Assembly (NCBI GenBank): GCA_028023455.1
Contig: JAQFVV010006427.1
Coordinates: 498,001 to 562,000, forward strand
Origin: Epiperipatus broadwayi
Taxonomy: Eukaryota; Onychophora; Udeonychophora; Euonychophora; Peripatidae
Direction: 5' to 3'
DNA: 64,000 bases
The notes under the pieces are model-generated. The model saw nothing but the letters and a program-made list of their open reading frames with translations. It did no database searches and had not been told where the DNA came from. Positions 49,779-61,599 of the stretch are shown piece by piece. Numbering within the stretch: position 1 is the first letter of the stretch; every line of letters begins with the position of its first letter. The position numbers and the translations under genes are program-made.

Positions 49779-50560
49779 AACACAACCCTGCATTGTAATC
49801 CTAAGTACTTATCACTTGGCAAACTTAGATAATGATGTTTTTTTTATTTTTTCACTGTTTTTTGTAAGATTATTAACCTGCAGTGGCTGTGTGAAGATTG
49901 CTTTACCTTATTAGCCTTAATAATTTATTTTTGACTTCAATCCTTTGGCTGAATAAATCAATACTTTGTTTTTACCAAAACAAAGTAACATATAATAAGA
50001 GATTAATAAACTCTTAATACCAAAAAAAAAAAAAACAGACTAGTAAGGAGTTTTATTTTTATCAAATAATTGTATCAAATCACAAAATTAAATGTATATA
50101 TTAAAAATGAATGCTGAAAGAAAATTATCATTGCCATCTCAATCAGGTGAAGACACATTGTAAGCACAAACTGTTTTTTTACTCAGGAATTCATAGAATG
50201 CTCGAGCATAGAAAGTAAAAAAGATGAGCCATGATTTATAGATAGTGAACTCCAGAATATATCACTTTATCACTGTACCAATTGAATCATCAGGGTTTTT
50301 TTAATTTTCTTAACTGAAAGCTATTAAAACATTTAAATCTTCAATTTGCTACTGTAGTAATGTTTTAAATAATAGAGTGTTTACAGTACCATAATTATAA
50401 TTTAATTATTTTATTAGTATTTTAATTTAAACATATTTTAAACTTCTTTATTTAAGGAATCATTCACAATCATTTATAAACTGAATAAAAAATAATATAA
50501 GTTCTATTCTTCATAAATATTACCAAAATCACACTTTTCTTTACATTTGCCATAATATCC

Positions 50561-50787
50561 TATAAATACAATTTATCCAAACTGCTTCAAACACTTTTTA
50601 GCAAAACTCTTTATTTGTACATATACATACACCTATAGTCTTCTTCAGAGCAAGTTTATTTTGATCTTCTAAATAAACTTGCTCTAAAGAAGACTGCAGG
50701 TCAGTCGAAACGTAGGTGTATGTATATGTACAAATAAAGAGTTTTGCTAAAAAGTGTTTGAAGCGGTTTGGATAAATTGTATTTATA
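50561..50787. mobile_element. Hairpin element with hammerhead-like motif
   Basis: Inverted arms (TATAAATACAATTTATCC ... AAACTTGCT-type ends, about 100 bases each) around TTGATCTTCT. The right arm holds TCTAAAGAAGACTG, loop CAGGT, CAGTCGAAACG: a perfect 5-bp stem with a 5-base loop between a CTGAAGAA-type box and GAAAC. The left arm keeps the better box (CTGAAGAAGACT on its minus strand) but lacks the next 17 bases. Such head-to-head units resemble the terminal repeats of Penelope-like or related non-autonomous elements. Confidence 0.6.
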
Positions 50788-50824
50788 AGTTCTATATTAT
50801 TGTTTTTAATAACTCACAGTTAGA

Positions 50825-51402
50825 TGTTAGTGATGTTGCAATAATTGTGCATAAAAATGTTTGGATATTTTTAAAAAAAATATATTTAGTATGAAATGAA
50901 TATAATAATTATAGATTTAGGATATGTGTAACTATTAAATGGATTTATTTTTTATTGAGATAAGATAGGATTGTTGCATATAATTTAATTTATTTGTGAA
51001 TAATTTATTTGTGAATAAAGTAGAATTTTAAAATATCTTGATAATGTTCTCACTTGTGATGAATAATATATTTTGATGAATGAAATTCAATGTCTACCTT
51101 TAACAGTACATTTTGTTAGTGATGTTGCAATAATTGTGCATAAAAATGTTTGGATATTTTTAAAAAAAATATATTTAGTATGAAATGAATATAATAATTA
51201 TAGATTTAGGATATGTGTAACTATTAAATGGATTTATTTTTTATTGAGATAAGATAGGATTGTTGCATATAATTTAATTTATTTGTGAATAATTTATTTG
51301 TGAATAAAGTAGAATTTTAAAATATCTTGATAATGTTCTCACTTGTGATGAATAATATATTTTGATGAATGAAATTCAATGTCTACCTTTAACAGTACAT
51401 GG
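50825..51402 (+). repeat. Perfect 289-bp tandem duplication
   Basis: 50825-51111 is repeated at 51114-51400 with no difference seen on reading. All other repeats in the window have drifted, so this duplication must be very young or is an assembly artefact. The unit is AT-rich and non-coding. Confidence 0.8.
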
Positions 51403-52059
51403 AATTGAAATCAAACTTTAGTGTAATTAATAGACATGAGTGTTAAGATTTTACAGTGTGTTTTCTAATATACACATGTAAAAATAGAAACAGTTGAGTT
51501 GCTATAAAATTTAATTTATAATTTTTTGAGTTTTTTTAATATTAATTGTGATTGCTAAAAAGTTAAGACTACTGGAGGTAATGTGTATCCATGGGCTTAA
51601 CTATTCACCCTATAGATGTAATTTATTGGATTCAGTCAATTTTGTCACTCACTGTTCCGTTTTTTTTTTTTTTAGCTACGAACAGTTAAAAACTTCAATT
51701 TTTCAGAATCAATAATTAAAATGAAGTAAAAATAAGAGTCAAAGAGACCCTTGTGATTAATCTTTTAGTTGTTGATGTCATCAATCTTGTGAAGTCTGTT
51801 TTTTTTTTTTTTATTAAGAGTTTATTAATCGTTTATTATATGTTATTCTGTTTTGATAAAAACAAAGTATTGATTTATTCAGGCAAAAGATTGAAGTCAA
51901 AAATAAATTATTAATGCTAATAAGGCAAAGCAATCTTCACACAGCCACTGCAGGTTAATAATCTTACAAAAAACAGTGAAAAAATAAAAAGACATCATTA
52001 TCTAAGTTTGCCGAGTGATAAGTACTTAGGATTACAAAGCAGGGTTGTGTGATTGTTAT

Positions 52060-54331
52060 TATTACTAAGTATAGTAGGATATTCATTTGCTAGCTAAATT
52101 TATTGGTAGCTGGGTTAAATAGACAGTTACATATAAAAGAAATTTTTAAATATGTTTGGCACATGAAAACGTTTGCAAATTTTATGTAACTAAAATTCAA
52201 ACCTCAAGACGTGGATATGACAAATGGAACACCATTATTTTGATATTAAGCTACTTGAATCTAGTATTATATACAATAATGGAATAAATGTCTTTTTTGT
52301 TATATAATTCTTTAATTAAATTTTTTTTTTTTTGCTTTTATAGAATTTATATGCTTTTTGTTAATCGCTTTTTTTTTTTAGTATTTAATGACAAAATTGA
52401 CACCTTATCAAATAATAAGAAATGCTATTTCGCGAATAAGTAAATAGATTCAAAAAAATAAATGTCAAAAGCCAAACAGAAAAACAAAACATTTCTGGTT
52501 GTGAAAAAAATTTGACAAAACATAAATAAATAAATGTGTATACATTTTTAATAATGTTTATCATTTTATTATTCTTATTCTGACTCTTCTATATACATAT
52601 TCAACCCGTTTTTAATGTTTGCATACGTCAGTTACTAATAATACTGTCATAATGTAGACGTTGTTTGACATAGAAAATATTCAGAAAAAAAATTAAAGAA
52701 ATAGAAAAAAATCATTATAAACACATATCTATATAATTTAGTGCTTTGTTATTAAGAAGTTCATATAATGATTGAGATCCAAAATTGATAGATTGAGCTA
52801 TGATTAGTGACTTTCAACTCTCAAGCCCTTCACTCTGGATTCACCTTAAACCATCTTAGGAATTTTTCATAGCTATATATATATGATATATGTACTATAG
52901 CAATGGGGGCAGTTGGATATAATGTGCAGTGGAATAATCTACATTACACATTATACATGCTAATTCTTTATTAAATTAATAATATTATAAAATTGTAATT
53001 AATTTGCATAAACAAATATAAAAAGGAAATTTACAGAACACTATTGATAATTTTTGCAATTAAATCTTGTCACGTTAAAGTATTGTTGATCAATGAATTG
53101 TCTATGTAAATAATTTGAGTAATATTTTTTTTTTAATATTGAGTTTGTGATTAAATACCATTCTTTTAAGAATGCATAATTATTTCAGGCTTTTGAAATA
53201 TTTTAATAAAAAATCTACATTGATTTTTTGTATCTTGAATTAGTAATGATAATAGAAAATTTCTATATAAGATTGCTTTAGTTACTTTATAATTTTTCCA
53301 AAAGGAATACATAAGATTTTATAAAGCATATATAACTGTATTAAAGAATAATATGAATAATATCTAAATAATTGCATTTTTAGATAAAAAAAAAAAAAAA
53401 GATTCAGAACACTTAATATGAAAGTCAAAATATAATTTCATTATAGATTAATAATATCAGTTTATATTTTAAAAACAGAATTGGTTTTGTAATACTCTTC
53501 AGTGTGTTAACAATTTTAATGCCTAAATAATACATACAATACTTATTAATAAAAATAATGAAAATCAAATGTAATGATGTAAAAATGATTTCTCTTTAGA
53601 TGAAGTCAGAAGTGATTGTTGACTAAAGGCCATATGATTTAGAAATACTATTATTTAAAAGAAACAGGATATGGTCTATAGAGATTGATATAAATTGCAC
53701 TTTCCAAACTCTTAATCCAGTTTAAAATTATAAATAAAATACTTGTACACAGGTCTATTGTTTCTGAAATCTCCATCTCATCGGTTTTAATATGTTCAAT
53801 ACTTATTCTGTATGTTATAAACACAGTTTCAAAATCAAAACTAACACATGCTACTATAATTTTTCATAACTTAGTTATACAAAATTTTATCATAACTGGT
53901 GTATTAATTGTAATGTGAATAATTTATTCACTAATTTATTTATAAATGAATTTTGAATGCTTAATTTTTATTAGAGCATTTAGTTACTGAAAATAATTAT
54001 ATGTAAAACAGTTGCAATTGGGTATTCATATAATATTTAAATAATATTATTTAAATAAAAAAATAAGCATAGACTTTCATTTGAAAATTTTAGATTTGTT
54101 ATATATATACTCTGACACTTTTTTTTATAATTCACTGATTTTATTGTATATAATATTCTCTTAGGCATTTTACATAATTTGAATACCCCCCCCCCTCATC
54201 ACTATCAACTGCACACAGATATGAGTATGAAGCCATGGAGCTTTGAAAGCGATAAGCTTTAAATATTATTAATAAATATAACTTCTTTAACAAGCGTTAA
54301 AAGTGCATAATTATTGATATTATATTTTTTT
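52060..54331. other. AT-rich non-coding stretch
   Basis: No gene or repeat recognised. A run of C (54187-54196) and poly-A/T tracts only. Confidence 0.5.
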
Positions 54332-55059
54332 TAATGAATAAGCAATTGTTAAAACATTTAATACCTAAACAGATTTGGGTTTGAAATACAAAAGAATTTA
54401 TTTGAGACTAAGTACTTTCAATATCATATAGTATCATAATCATAGCATAATAAAAGAGAAGAGAGTTGTCATCCATAAATTATGTAAGTGTTGAATAATA
54501 AATTGGTGCAAGATCAGAATGAATATTTAAAGGTGAATTTTCCTATTAATGAAAAGTAAGGGGTCTATAAGTGCTATTTTTTAAAAAGAAGAAACTGGAA
54601 CCAATATAATTTAGATGTATAACCATGCTAAAAAAGCATTAAATATTTTCCCCTTTTCCTCAATCATGCATGAGTTGCTGTCTGGTCATGGCTTTGGGCT
54701 TTCCATGGTCAATGTCATTTGTTTCAAGTACAATGATAGAAAAATAAAGGAAGGTTTGTCAATTGCCAGGGATAACCATACCATTAGTGAAAAGACTCCA
54801 GCACTCTTCTTTAAAAAAATGGTGCTTATAGTACCCTCACTTCTCCTTAGTATGCAAATTATTCTTTAAATATTTATTTTGATTTTGATCCAATCTATTA
54901 TTTAGCACTTATTTATAAATGACAACTCTCTCCCCTTTTATTATGTTATGATTAAGTTACTATCTGGTATTGAAAGTACTTAGCTTCAAATAAATTATTT
55001 TGTATTTCAAACCCAAACCTGTTTAGTCATTAAATGTTTTAACATTTGCTTATTCATTA
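54332..55059. mobile_element. 728-bp element with ~155-bp terminal inverted repeats
   Basis: TAATGAATAAGCAA at 54332 pairs with TTGCTTATTCATTA ending at 55059. Pairing continues inward through AAACATTTAAT, GGGTTTGAAATACAAAA, AAGTACTTTCAATA and GAGAGTTGTCAT to about 54490 / 54905. The 400-base centre contains an 84-aa frame (54615-54869, +) with no recognisable motif, which I do not call a gene. MITE-like. The family cannot be set because no clear target duplication is visible. Confidence 0.65.
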
Positions 55060-56300
55060 CATTATCACAACTTTACAGGCTTCAATTTCTTCTAGAAATA
55101 TTTTTTTTGCATTTTCAGATATTATTTTATAATACCTTTGTGGAATTATGAAATCACTTATTCACTGCTTTTATAGCATATGCATATTTTTTCTGTAACA
55201 GTTAAATCGTATACACAAATTCCCCTTATATCATATACACAAATTTCCCATATATATATATTAGGGCGTTCTACCTCTTATGCCTTCATTAATGACTAAA
55301 TTTCATCATTCTTTTTTCTCAAAAAAAAATGAAATACTGATTATGATTTTATTCATCTTTTTATTTAACATATATTTAACACACACTATATTTTATTCTT
55401 TATTAATTGGTTCAGAACAAATTTATTGTATAATAAATAATTACTAATAGGTTTTTTATTACAAATATCCCTTATTTCTGGTTAAAACTTTTGTTTTATT
55501 TACTCTTAATTCTCAACTCATATGTATTACAATCTTATAAAAGACTTGCCAAAAATTAATAATAAAGTATTGTTTGTCTATGAGGAAAAATTCCAAGTTC
55601 TAATTTTCTGAGGTTAAATAAATTTATAACTATTTTGTAAAATGCACCTTTTTTTTTCTTTAATATCTATTTAATTGTTCCAGAATAAGTTTATTGTTAA
55701 ATAAATAATTATTAATACTTTTTCAAAATACTTTATTTTATATTACAAATACTTTTTAGCCATAATTTTACACCAGTTTGTTCTGCTTTATGAGAATGTC
55801 TATTTCAATTGCTTATTATCAATTTTCATCAAGGATTTTTAGCAAACTACATTATTTGGTATTACTTCCACCCCCACCCCCACCCTGTATCATTATATAT
55901 ATATAAGCACACATTGAACACTATCTGACTCAGATCTTGGTAGCATTCATCGAATTAAGCTCCTGCATTTAATGTTTAGAAATCTGCTATATTGTCAAGG
56001 TAATAAAAAATTTATCTCTATATTAACAAGGATAAAAACGGTTTTTTTTTTGCTAACATATAATTATCATTTTGTAGTTGATGGCAAGTCAGTTTAAAAA
56101 TTATGGCTGTCTCCTTAGTTAAGACCAACACTTTTACAATTTCTTATCCCTGAATTTCTTTTTCTGAGATCTATATCATGCTTTTTAAATTAAATAACAT
56201 GAATTTAGATCCAATACAATAATATATAACTTTTGTAAATATTTTATCACACACATCATATAACATACCCAACTCCTCCACCATCTAGTCTTTTAGCACT
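55060..56300. other. AT-rich non-coding stretch
   Basis: No gene. A C-rich run, (CCCCCA)n-like, stands at about 55868-55885. Some of 55980-56300 may be further, unreadable relic of the LINE that follows. Confidence 0.45.
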
Positions 56301-58640
56301 TGCAGACAGTATAATCCTAGAACAAACATATATAATATAGCATTTGATACTTTGAGAGACTATTTGGCCAGCTAAAAAAAAAGATTTTCATGACACAACT
56401 ACATTCTTAGACAAGAAGATATATTCAATGGGCCTTAGGATACCCTTTTAAAATGTAAGTACCATCAACTTTTGAAATTGATAGTAAAGTTAAGATGGAA
56501 AATAATAGACTTCAACCATTATGTCTACATTTAAATGAAAATTACATGTTTTAGACACTTTCCAATCTTCTTCAAATTTATTTAGTAAACCAGAAAATGA
56601 CTTTTCTTCATCTAAGTGAATTTGCATTAACACTGGCAACTATACCAGATTCATATCACTCAGATACACATAATAAACCAAAAATGTTTTTATTTTACAA
56701 CCAAATTTTTATCTGATTTAGCCAACTAAAATTGTACAACAGGGACTATACTCAATTTCACTGGTCCCTTTAAATAAAAAAGCAATGGCAGTATCTTATT
56801 TTATGGATCTTTTGGGAATAAATAATACATGTGTACTGAAAAGCAAATTGAACCTTACTTACTACTACTTTATCACCAATGTACTTTTCCAAACAAGAAT
56901 CATCTGTTAAACAAGCTGCTCTTTTATTCAAAACAGTGTTAGATACAGTTTTTTAAATAAAAAAAAAAATCCAATTGCAATACAACTGGATATCGAGGCA
57001 GTCTTTGATTCTGTACTAATATACATGCTTATATAAACACTCTACATTGTTGTAACTCCCCTCCAACAATCTCCTTTAAAGTTGTAAGATTCATGTTTCA
57101 TTAAATGTGGTAATATCTTCATCAAATCTCAGGAATATATGCATATTTGCTACTTCTTATATAGTATACATAGATGCTATAACTTGGCCATAAAGAAAAA
57201 CAAATGTCCACACTATTAAAAATATTATAATAATATGCAAATGAATATAAACTTGAGTTTATTGCGAATAATACATCAACATAGTATATAAACACAGATC
57301 AATGCCTTACTCAATTCTTTCAAGGCAGACCCCCATATTCCTAGGTTTTCATTTTTATTTGAGTTTTACACATATGAGATTAAAAATACAAAAAAAAAAC
57401 TAAAAAATGGTATTGAGAAAACTAATTACCTCTCTCTCCAAATCATACCTCTCTTTGTATTCAAAGCATTCCCTTTTCAATTAATTGTTACAAATATATA
57501 TATATATATATTATAAAGTTTATCATATTTTATTCCTTATACATATCACACTGTAAAAAACATCGGTGGAGGAAAGAAAACAGTGGCAATCACCATGAAA
57601 CTTCTTAATCTACTGCCATTTTGAATTAGGTCTCTACTCTATTTATGATTTTAAAATCCAAAATACATTAAACCCTTTGTCATCCATTAATAGGCAGTTC
57701 TCATTTATTGAATCTATAAACCACTACCACTTCTCAGATATTGGAAATTACTACTGGTACCTTTACAAAACATGCATGATAAGATAAATATATAACCTTT
57801 AAAAAAGTATGTTTATTGAAAGACATATAAAATAGTCTCTCCCAATCCACCCGGTAAGTCTAATCCACTAATGCTTAAAATAAATAATAAATGATTACTA
57901 CATAAATTTAAAAATTGTTCCTTAAATCCAAATATTTGGATTTTCTTTTCAAATCAATATTTGGGCTCTCCCAATCTTACATTTGACATCAAAGATTTTA
58001 TTCCAACACAGATTCCTTTTGTAAGCTATGACACAGAGAAAATGAAACATAGTTTCATTCATTTTACTTCTGCTCAGCATTTGCACCCCTTCATGAATTG
58101 AGGTGACAATTTATAGAAATAATGATGACACTTTCAAAACCATTATGGATTGCTTTATTATGGAGTTTGTCGCAGCTATTTCAGTTGCTACTTTTATTTT
58201 TTTGATCTGGTGTACAAGTTGCATGTTTATATATGAAAATAATCCAAGATGATAGTCAGCTAATTTTCTAAATAAACTTGAACAGTTAAAAATTACAGAT
58301 AAAATAATTGCTAACCTAGACATTTTTGTTGCTACTGGTCATTATTAAAACAATAGTCAAGTTTCTAGAGTTTTTTGTAGTCCTTAAAATTACAACTAAA
58401 AGAAAAATTGAAAACAGTGATTAACTTAATGTAAAAATGATATAAAACACTTGTATAATATGTTTTTTTATCTAACCAAACTGTATTTTTTTTATATATC
58501 TTTTTGTTGTGTTTGTTGCTTAATGTTTGTATTTTTATATTTTTTTAGTCTAATAGGCTATATTTTTGTTTTATCTCTTTGTTACATTTGCCATGTAATG
58601 TTTGTATTTTATATTTTCTTTGAATAAAATTTTATATATA
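56300..58640 (+). pseudogene. Third LINE relic: reverse transcriptase region
   Basis: No long frame survives, but the DNA follows copy 1 ORF2 in order. TRRYIQWALGY (56411-56443) matches TRDYLRWALGY. SPMYFSKQESS and LLFKTV lie near 56875-56935, and PIAIQLDIEAVFDSV (about 56970-57015) is RT motif A. VYIDA (57164-57178) replaces the catalytic YIDD, with Ala for the second Asp. The YLGF-like block is near 57340, the region of CCHC-tail remnants (DSFCKL) at about 58005-58030, and a copy-1-like 3' end closes at about 58640. Endonuclease and ORF1 are missing or unreadable, so it is 5'-truncated or decayed. The many stops exclude function. Confidence 0.7.
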
Positions 58641-59865
58641 TATACACATATAACTATTACATATATAGTTTTTTAGGAGAGATGAAATAAAATTTACAAA
58701 ATATAAAAAATAAAATAAAATTCCTCTTAGTCCTCAAGCTTATAAAAATGTAAGTTGTATTTAAATCCATATAAGACCTTGAGTTAGAAATGAAATAATA
58801 ACTTCATTTTATTTCTAAGTAAACTCAAGACAAAAATGCTATTGTGATATAAAGCAAATTAGTTTACCTTAAGGGTTACCAGGAATAATTGATAGTTACC
58901 AAGCAACCCTAGTGTTAACTTATTTATCTAATTATTACATTCAATTAACTCAAGTTATTTTTTTATTTGCATATTATATACATATTGTAATGGTCAGTTG
59001 AAGATTATGTAGGAATAGTAAGCATCAATCACCAGAGAGTGCCAACTAGATTCACAATCTAGAATTTCTTATTTTTTTCTATGGATATTAAGACCCATTA
59101 GTCTACATTAAATGTTTTATACATTAATATATGTAGGCAATTCAATATCCAAGACCAAATTCTTACAGAGTTTTCAATCACTATTACTGATTTTATATAT
59201 GTCTTCAAGGTCTGGTAGAACCCAGAAACTCCTTTGAATATCTCATTGGCCCTGGTATAACTGGAAGAATGATAAATAAACTCACTTTAGGTTAAAGTAA
59301 ATCAATAATTTATTACCACATATTTGCTATTATAGTTTAATTTTCAACATAAAGTATTTTGTTGTTATATTTTACAATTAAATATTCAAACTTTAAAGAT
59401 CATAATCTATAAATTAAAGAATAATAGTACATCAATTAGTATTAATTTTAATATCTAATGTAATATATTCTCAGGTATACAGCAAATTCTATATCTATCT
59501 TCTCATATCATCATGGACTATATATTAATAAAATAAAAATAACATATAAATTTTATTTATATAAATTGATTGGCTATACATAACAAAACCAAGTCAGATA
59601 TGTGTGGATAAATATTACTTCACAATATTGTAGTAAGCAAGCATAACATGGATTTCATTCAGGTAAATAAATATTAATTGCCTACATGGTTTTAACATTT
59701 TTTGTAATTATCACCACAATACATATTCAAGAACAAAGCTGATTGATCATCATTGTATGAATAAATATTTACATGCATACATCATCATTAAAACATGAGA
59801 AATGCTTCAAAAATATATATAACAGCACACAAATCATTATTAGATATATTATAAATCTGAAGGTT
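58641..59865. other. AT-rich non-coding stretch
   Basis: No gene or repeat recognised. Confidence 0.5.
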
Positions 59866-60157
59866 TGTAATGATGGTATATTATAAGATGTGATATGTTG
59901 GACTATTTCCAGCATATATGAGTGAATGTTGAATGTAAAGAAAATTTTAAACTTTATTTAAACTTTTCAAATACAAATAACTTGCTTGTAATAACACACA
60001 AATCTTTGAATAGTATTATTCTCCACTCTTCTTCAGGTGTTGATAGCCTATATGCACAGTGACAATATTGACTTAGAAGTTGAACTTGCACCTTTAGATT
60101 CTTGAATATTGAATTTTAAGGCAAACACTCTACCAACTGAGCCATTCTGACAAAGGC
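59866..60157 (-). mobile_element. tRNA-headed SINE with hammerhead-like body
   Basis: On the minus strand: an A-box TGGCTCAGTTGG (60144-60133, a perfect consensus), an enlarged anticodon region, then a decayed B-box AGTTCAACTTC (60086-60076). The body holds CTGAAGA (60036-60030), an imperfect hairpin and CAAAG (near 60008). The tail is the sequence also found as a hairpin at 39845-40020 (GTCCAACATATCACATC ... CATTACAAACC). The tail lies downstream of the Penelope fragment at 60312 and may come from such an element. Pol III transcription would start at the tRNA head. Confidence 0.6.
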
Positions 60158-60311
60158 AACATATAGAAGAAATTTTGTATATTTATATATGAAGGTTGGT
60201 TTAAATCTTCCTGAGTCCTTCAATTTTTTTTATAACAAGTCTAATTATTTTTTTTATTTTTTTATTTTTTCCTAAGAGCAAGATTAATTAGAGTCTTCCA
60301 TACATTGTGTA

Positions 60312-61020
60312 TTACCACACTGGTTGACTTATAGGATTATTTACCATTGTCATATGAGCAGCTTCTTTGAAGTTTCTTCTATACATTTTTTCCTCTTTAT
60401 CCAATATCTTTGTATTTTCCTACTTAAGCATATGGTCATTAGTATATATATGATCTGCTACAGTAGACACATCTGTTTTTTCTCTTTTAAACATTAGTTT
60501 GTGCTCCTTTAACCACTGTTCAACAGGGTGACAGGTCTCACCATATATTTCCTTCCACATTCACATGGTATTTCATAGATGCAGTTTTTGTTCTTCAGCA
60601 TTTTCAGTTTAGGCTTAGTAGAAGTAAGCATTCCTCGAAGTGTGGTATGGCTTTGGAAAGCAGTGCTGATGTTATATTGACTGCAGATTTTCTTTAATTT
60701 GTCTGCCTTTCCTGGTATGTATGGATACCCTACCATACCAATAACTGTTTTCTCTTTTGGTGTCTCTTTGTGTTGTTTATTGAAGATTTTTCTGATGACT
60801 GCTGATGGATAACCATTCTTTATAAGCATTTGTTCTATGTGAATCTTTTCTTTTTCCAAATCACTGGTTTCTGAACAAACCTCCTTTGCTCTGTTTCATA
60901 GTGATGGTATAATTCCTTGTTTAGTGCTTCTTGTATGATTGGATGTATATGCCAAGTATTTGCCAGTATGTGTTGGTTTCCTATACACTTTTGTTTTGCA
61001 TTGATCTGAAACAGAATCTA
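60312..61020 (-). pseudogene. Penelope-like element fragment (RT tail + GIY-YIG)
   Basis: Read on the minus strand from about 61020: DSVSDQCKTKVYRKPTHTGK, typical of the end of a Penelope-type reverse transcriptase, with a stop at about 60900. Then 60859-60509 (116 aa) has NGYPSAVIRKIFNK, GYPYIPGKADKLKK and CIYEIPCECGRKY, the last being the start of the GIY-YIG nuclease. A one-base shift follows. In the next frame GETCHPVEQWLKEHK and DKEEKMYRRNFKEAAH continue the nuclease region to a TAA at 60312, with one internal TAG. The nuclease would nick the target. The 5' part with the RT core is missing. This order, RT then linker then GIY-YIG, is specific to Penelope-like elements. Confidence 0.8.
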
Positions 61021-61599
61021 AATTTTTAGGCATATAAGGTATACAGAAAATATGTTAAATGATACGCATTAAATAAAATATTATTTATAAATAATAATAA
61101 TCACTTTTCTAGTGGCCTAAAGCAAATCAAAATATATAGCATAAACTAGGCATAGATTATCATGAGCAAACTAAAGCAATTTGTAATGTAATAATAAATC
61201 TCATGAAACTGTAACTTAGTATATTGTAAATTTTCATCACCTGCAAGTGATATATAGAACAAGCAAAGTTAAATTAAACAATTTGTAACCTGAAAACTAA
61301 TATCACCTGCAAGTGATTTGAAATGATATATATATAAACCAAAACTGCTTGTATCCATAGAATCATCACCTGTGGGTGAACCTAAAGATCAAATATTAAT
61401 AAATTGTAATCCTTAAAATCTTCACCTGTGAGTGAGACAATCCATATAATCATATTGTAACTTTATTATTTTCTTTTATTTACTTCATTATTTAAATTTT
61501 GGCTTTTATTAAATTTATTTAAATTTTAACTTCTGCTTAATGTCTCAATTTTGCTCATTATTAATTAGTTAACTATTAGTATTTAGTTATCATGAATCA
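61021..61599. repeat. E-box-containing minisatellite and AT-rich flanks
   Basis: Four units with TCACCTGCAAGTGA or a close variant start at 61237, 61303, 61366 and 61422 (spacing 66, 63, 56). Each is a small imperfect palindrome holding CACCTG. Between them AATTTGTAA or ATTGTAA recurs. The remaining sequence to both sides is AT-rich and featureless. Confidence 0.6.

Larger units (their letters stand above)
49779..52055. mobile_element. Composite bounded by 263-bp inverted repeats
   Basis: 49779-50041 and 51793-52055 are inverted copies, about 94% identical by eye, with outer ends ACACAACCCTGC / GCAGGGTTGTGT and inner ends AAAACAGACT / AGTCTGTTTT. Poly-A and poly-T lie just inside the shared CAGAC, so these are not two independent SINE insertions: the shared sequence crosses the A tract. 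Between them is 1.75 kb without a gene. It holds a SINE-like segment (50133-50258), a hairpin element (50561-50787) and a perfect 289-bp tandem duplication (50825-51400). Either a non-autonomous DNA transposon with long terminal repeats or an inverted segmental duplication. Confidence 0.6.

Noticed and set aside
54615-54869. 84-aa frame inside the palindrome as a transposase gene
   Set aside because: Far too short, with no DDE or DNA-binding motif.
61225-61440. CRISPR-like array
   Set aside because: Units are degenerate, spacers resemble each other, and the context is eukaryotic.
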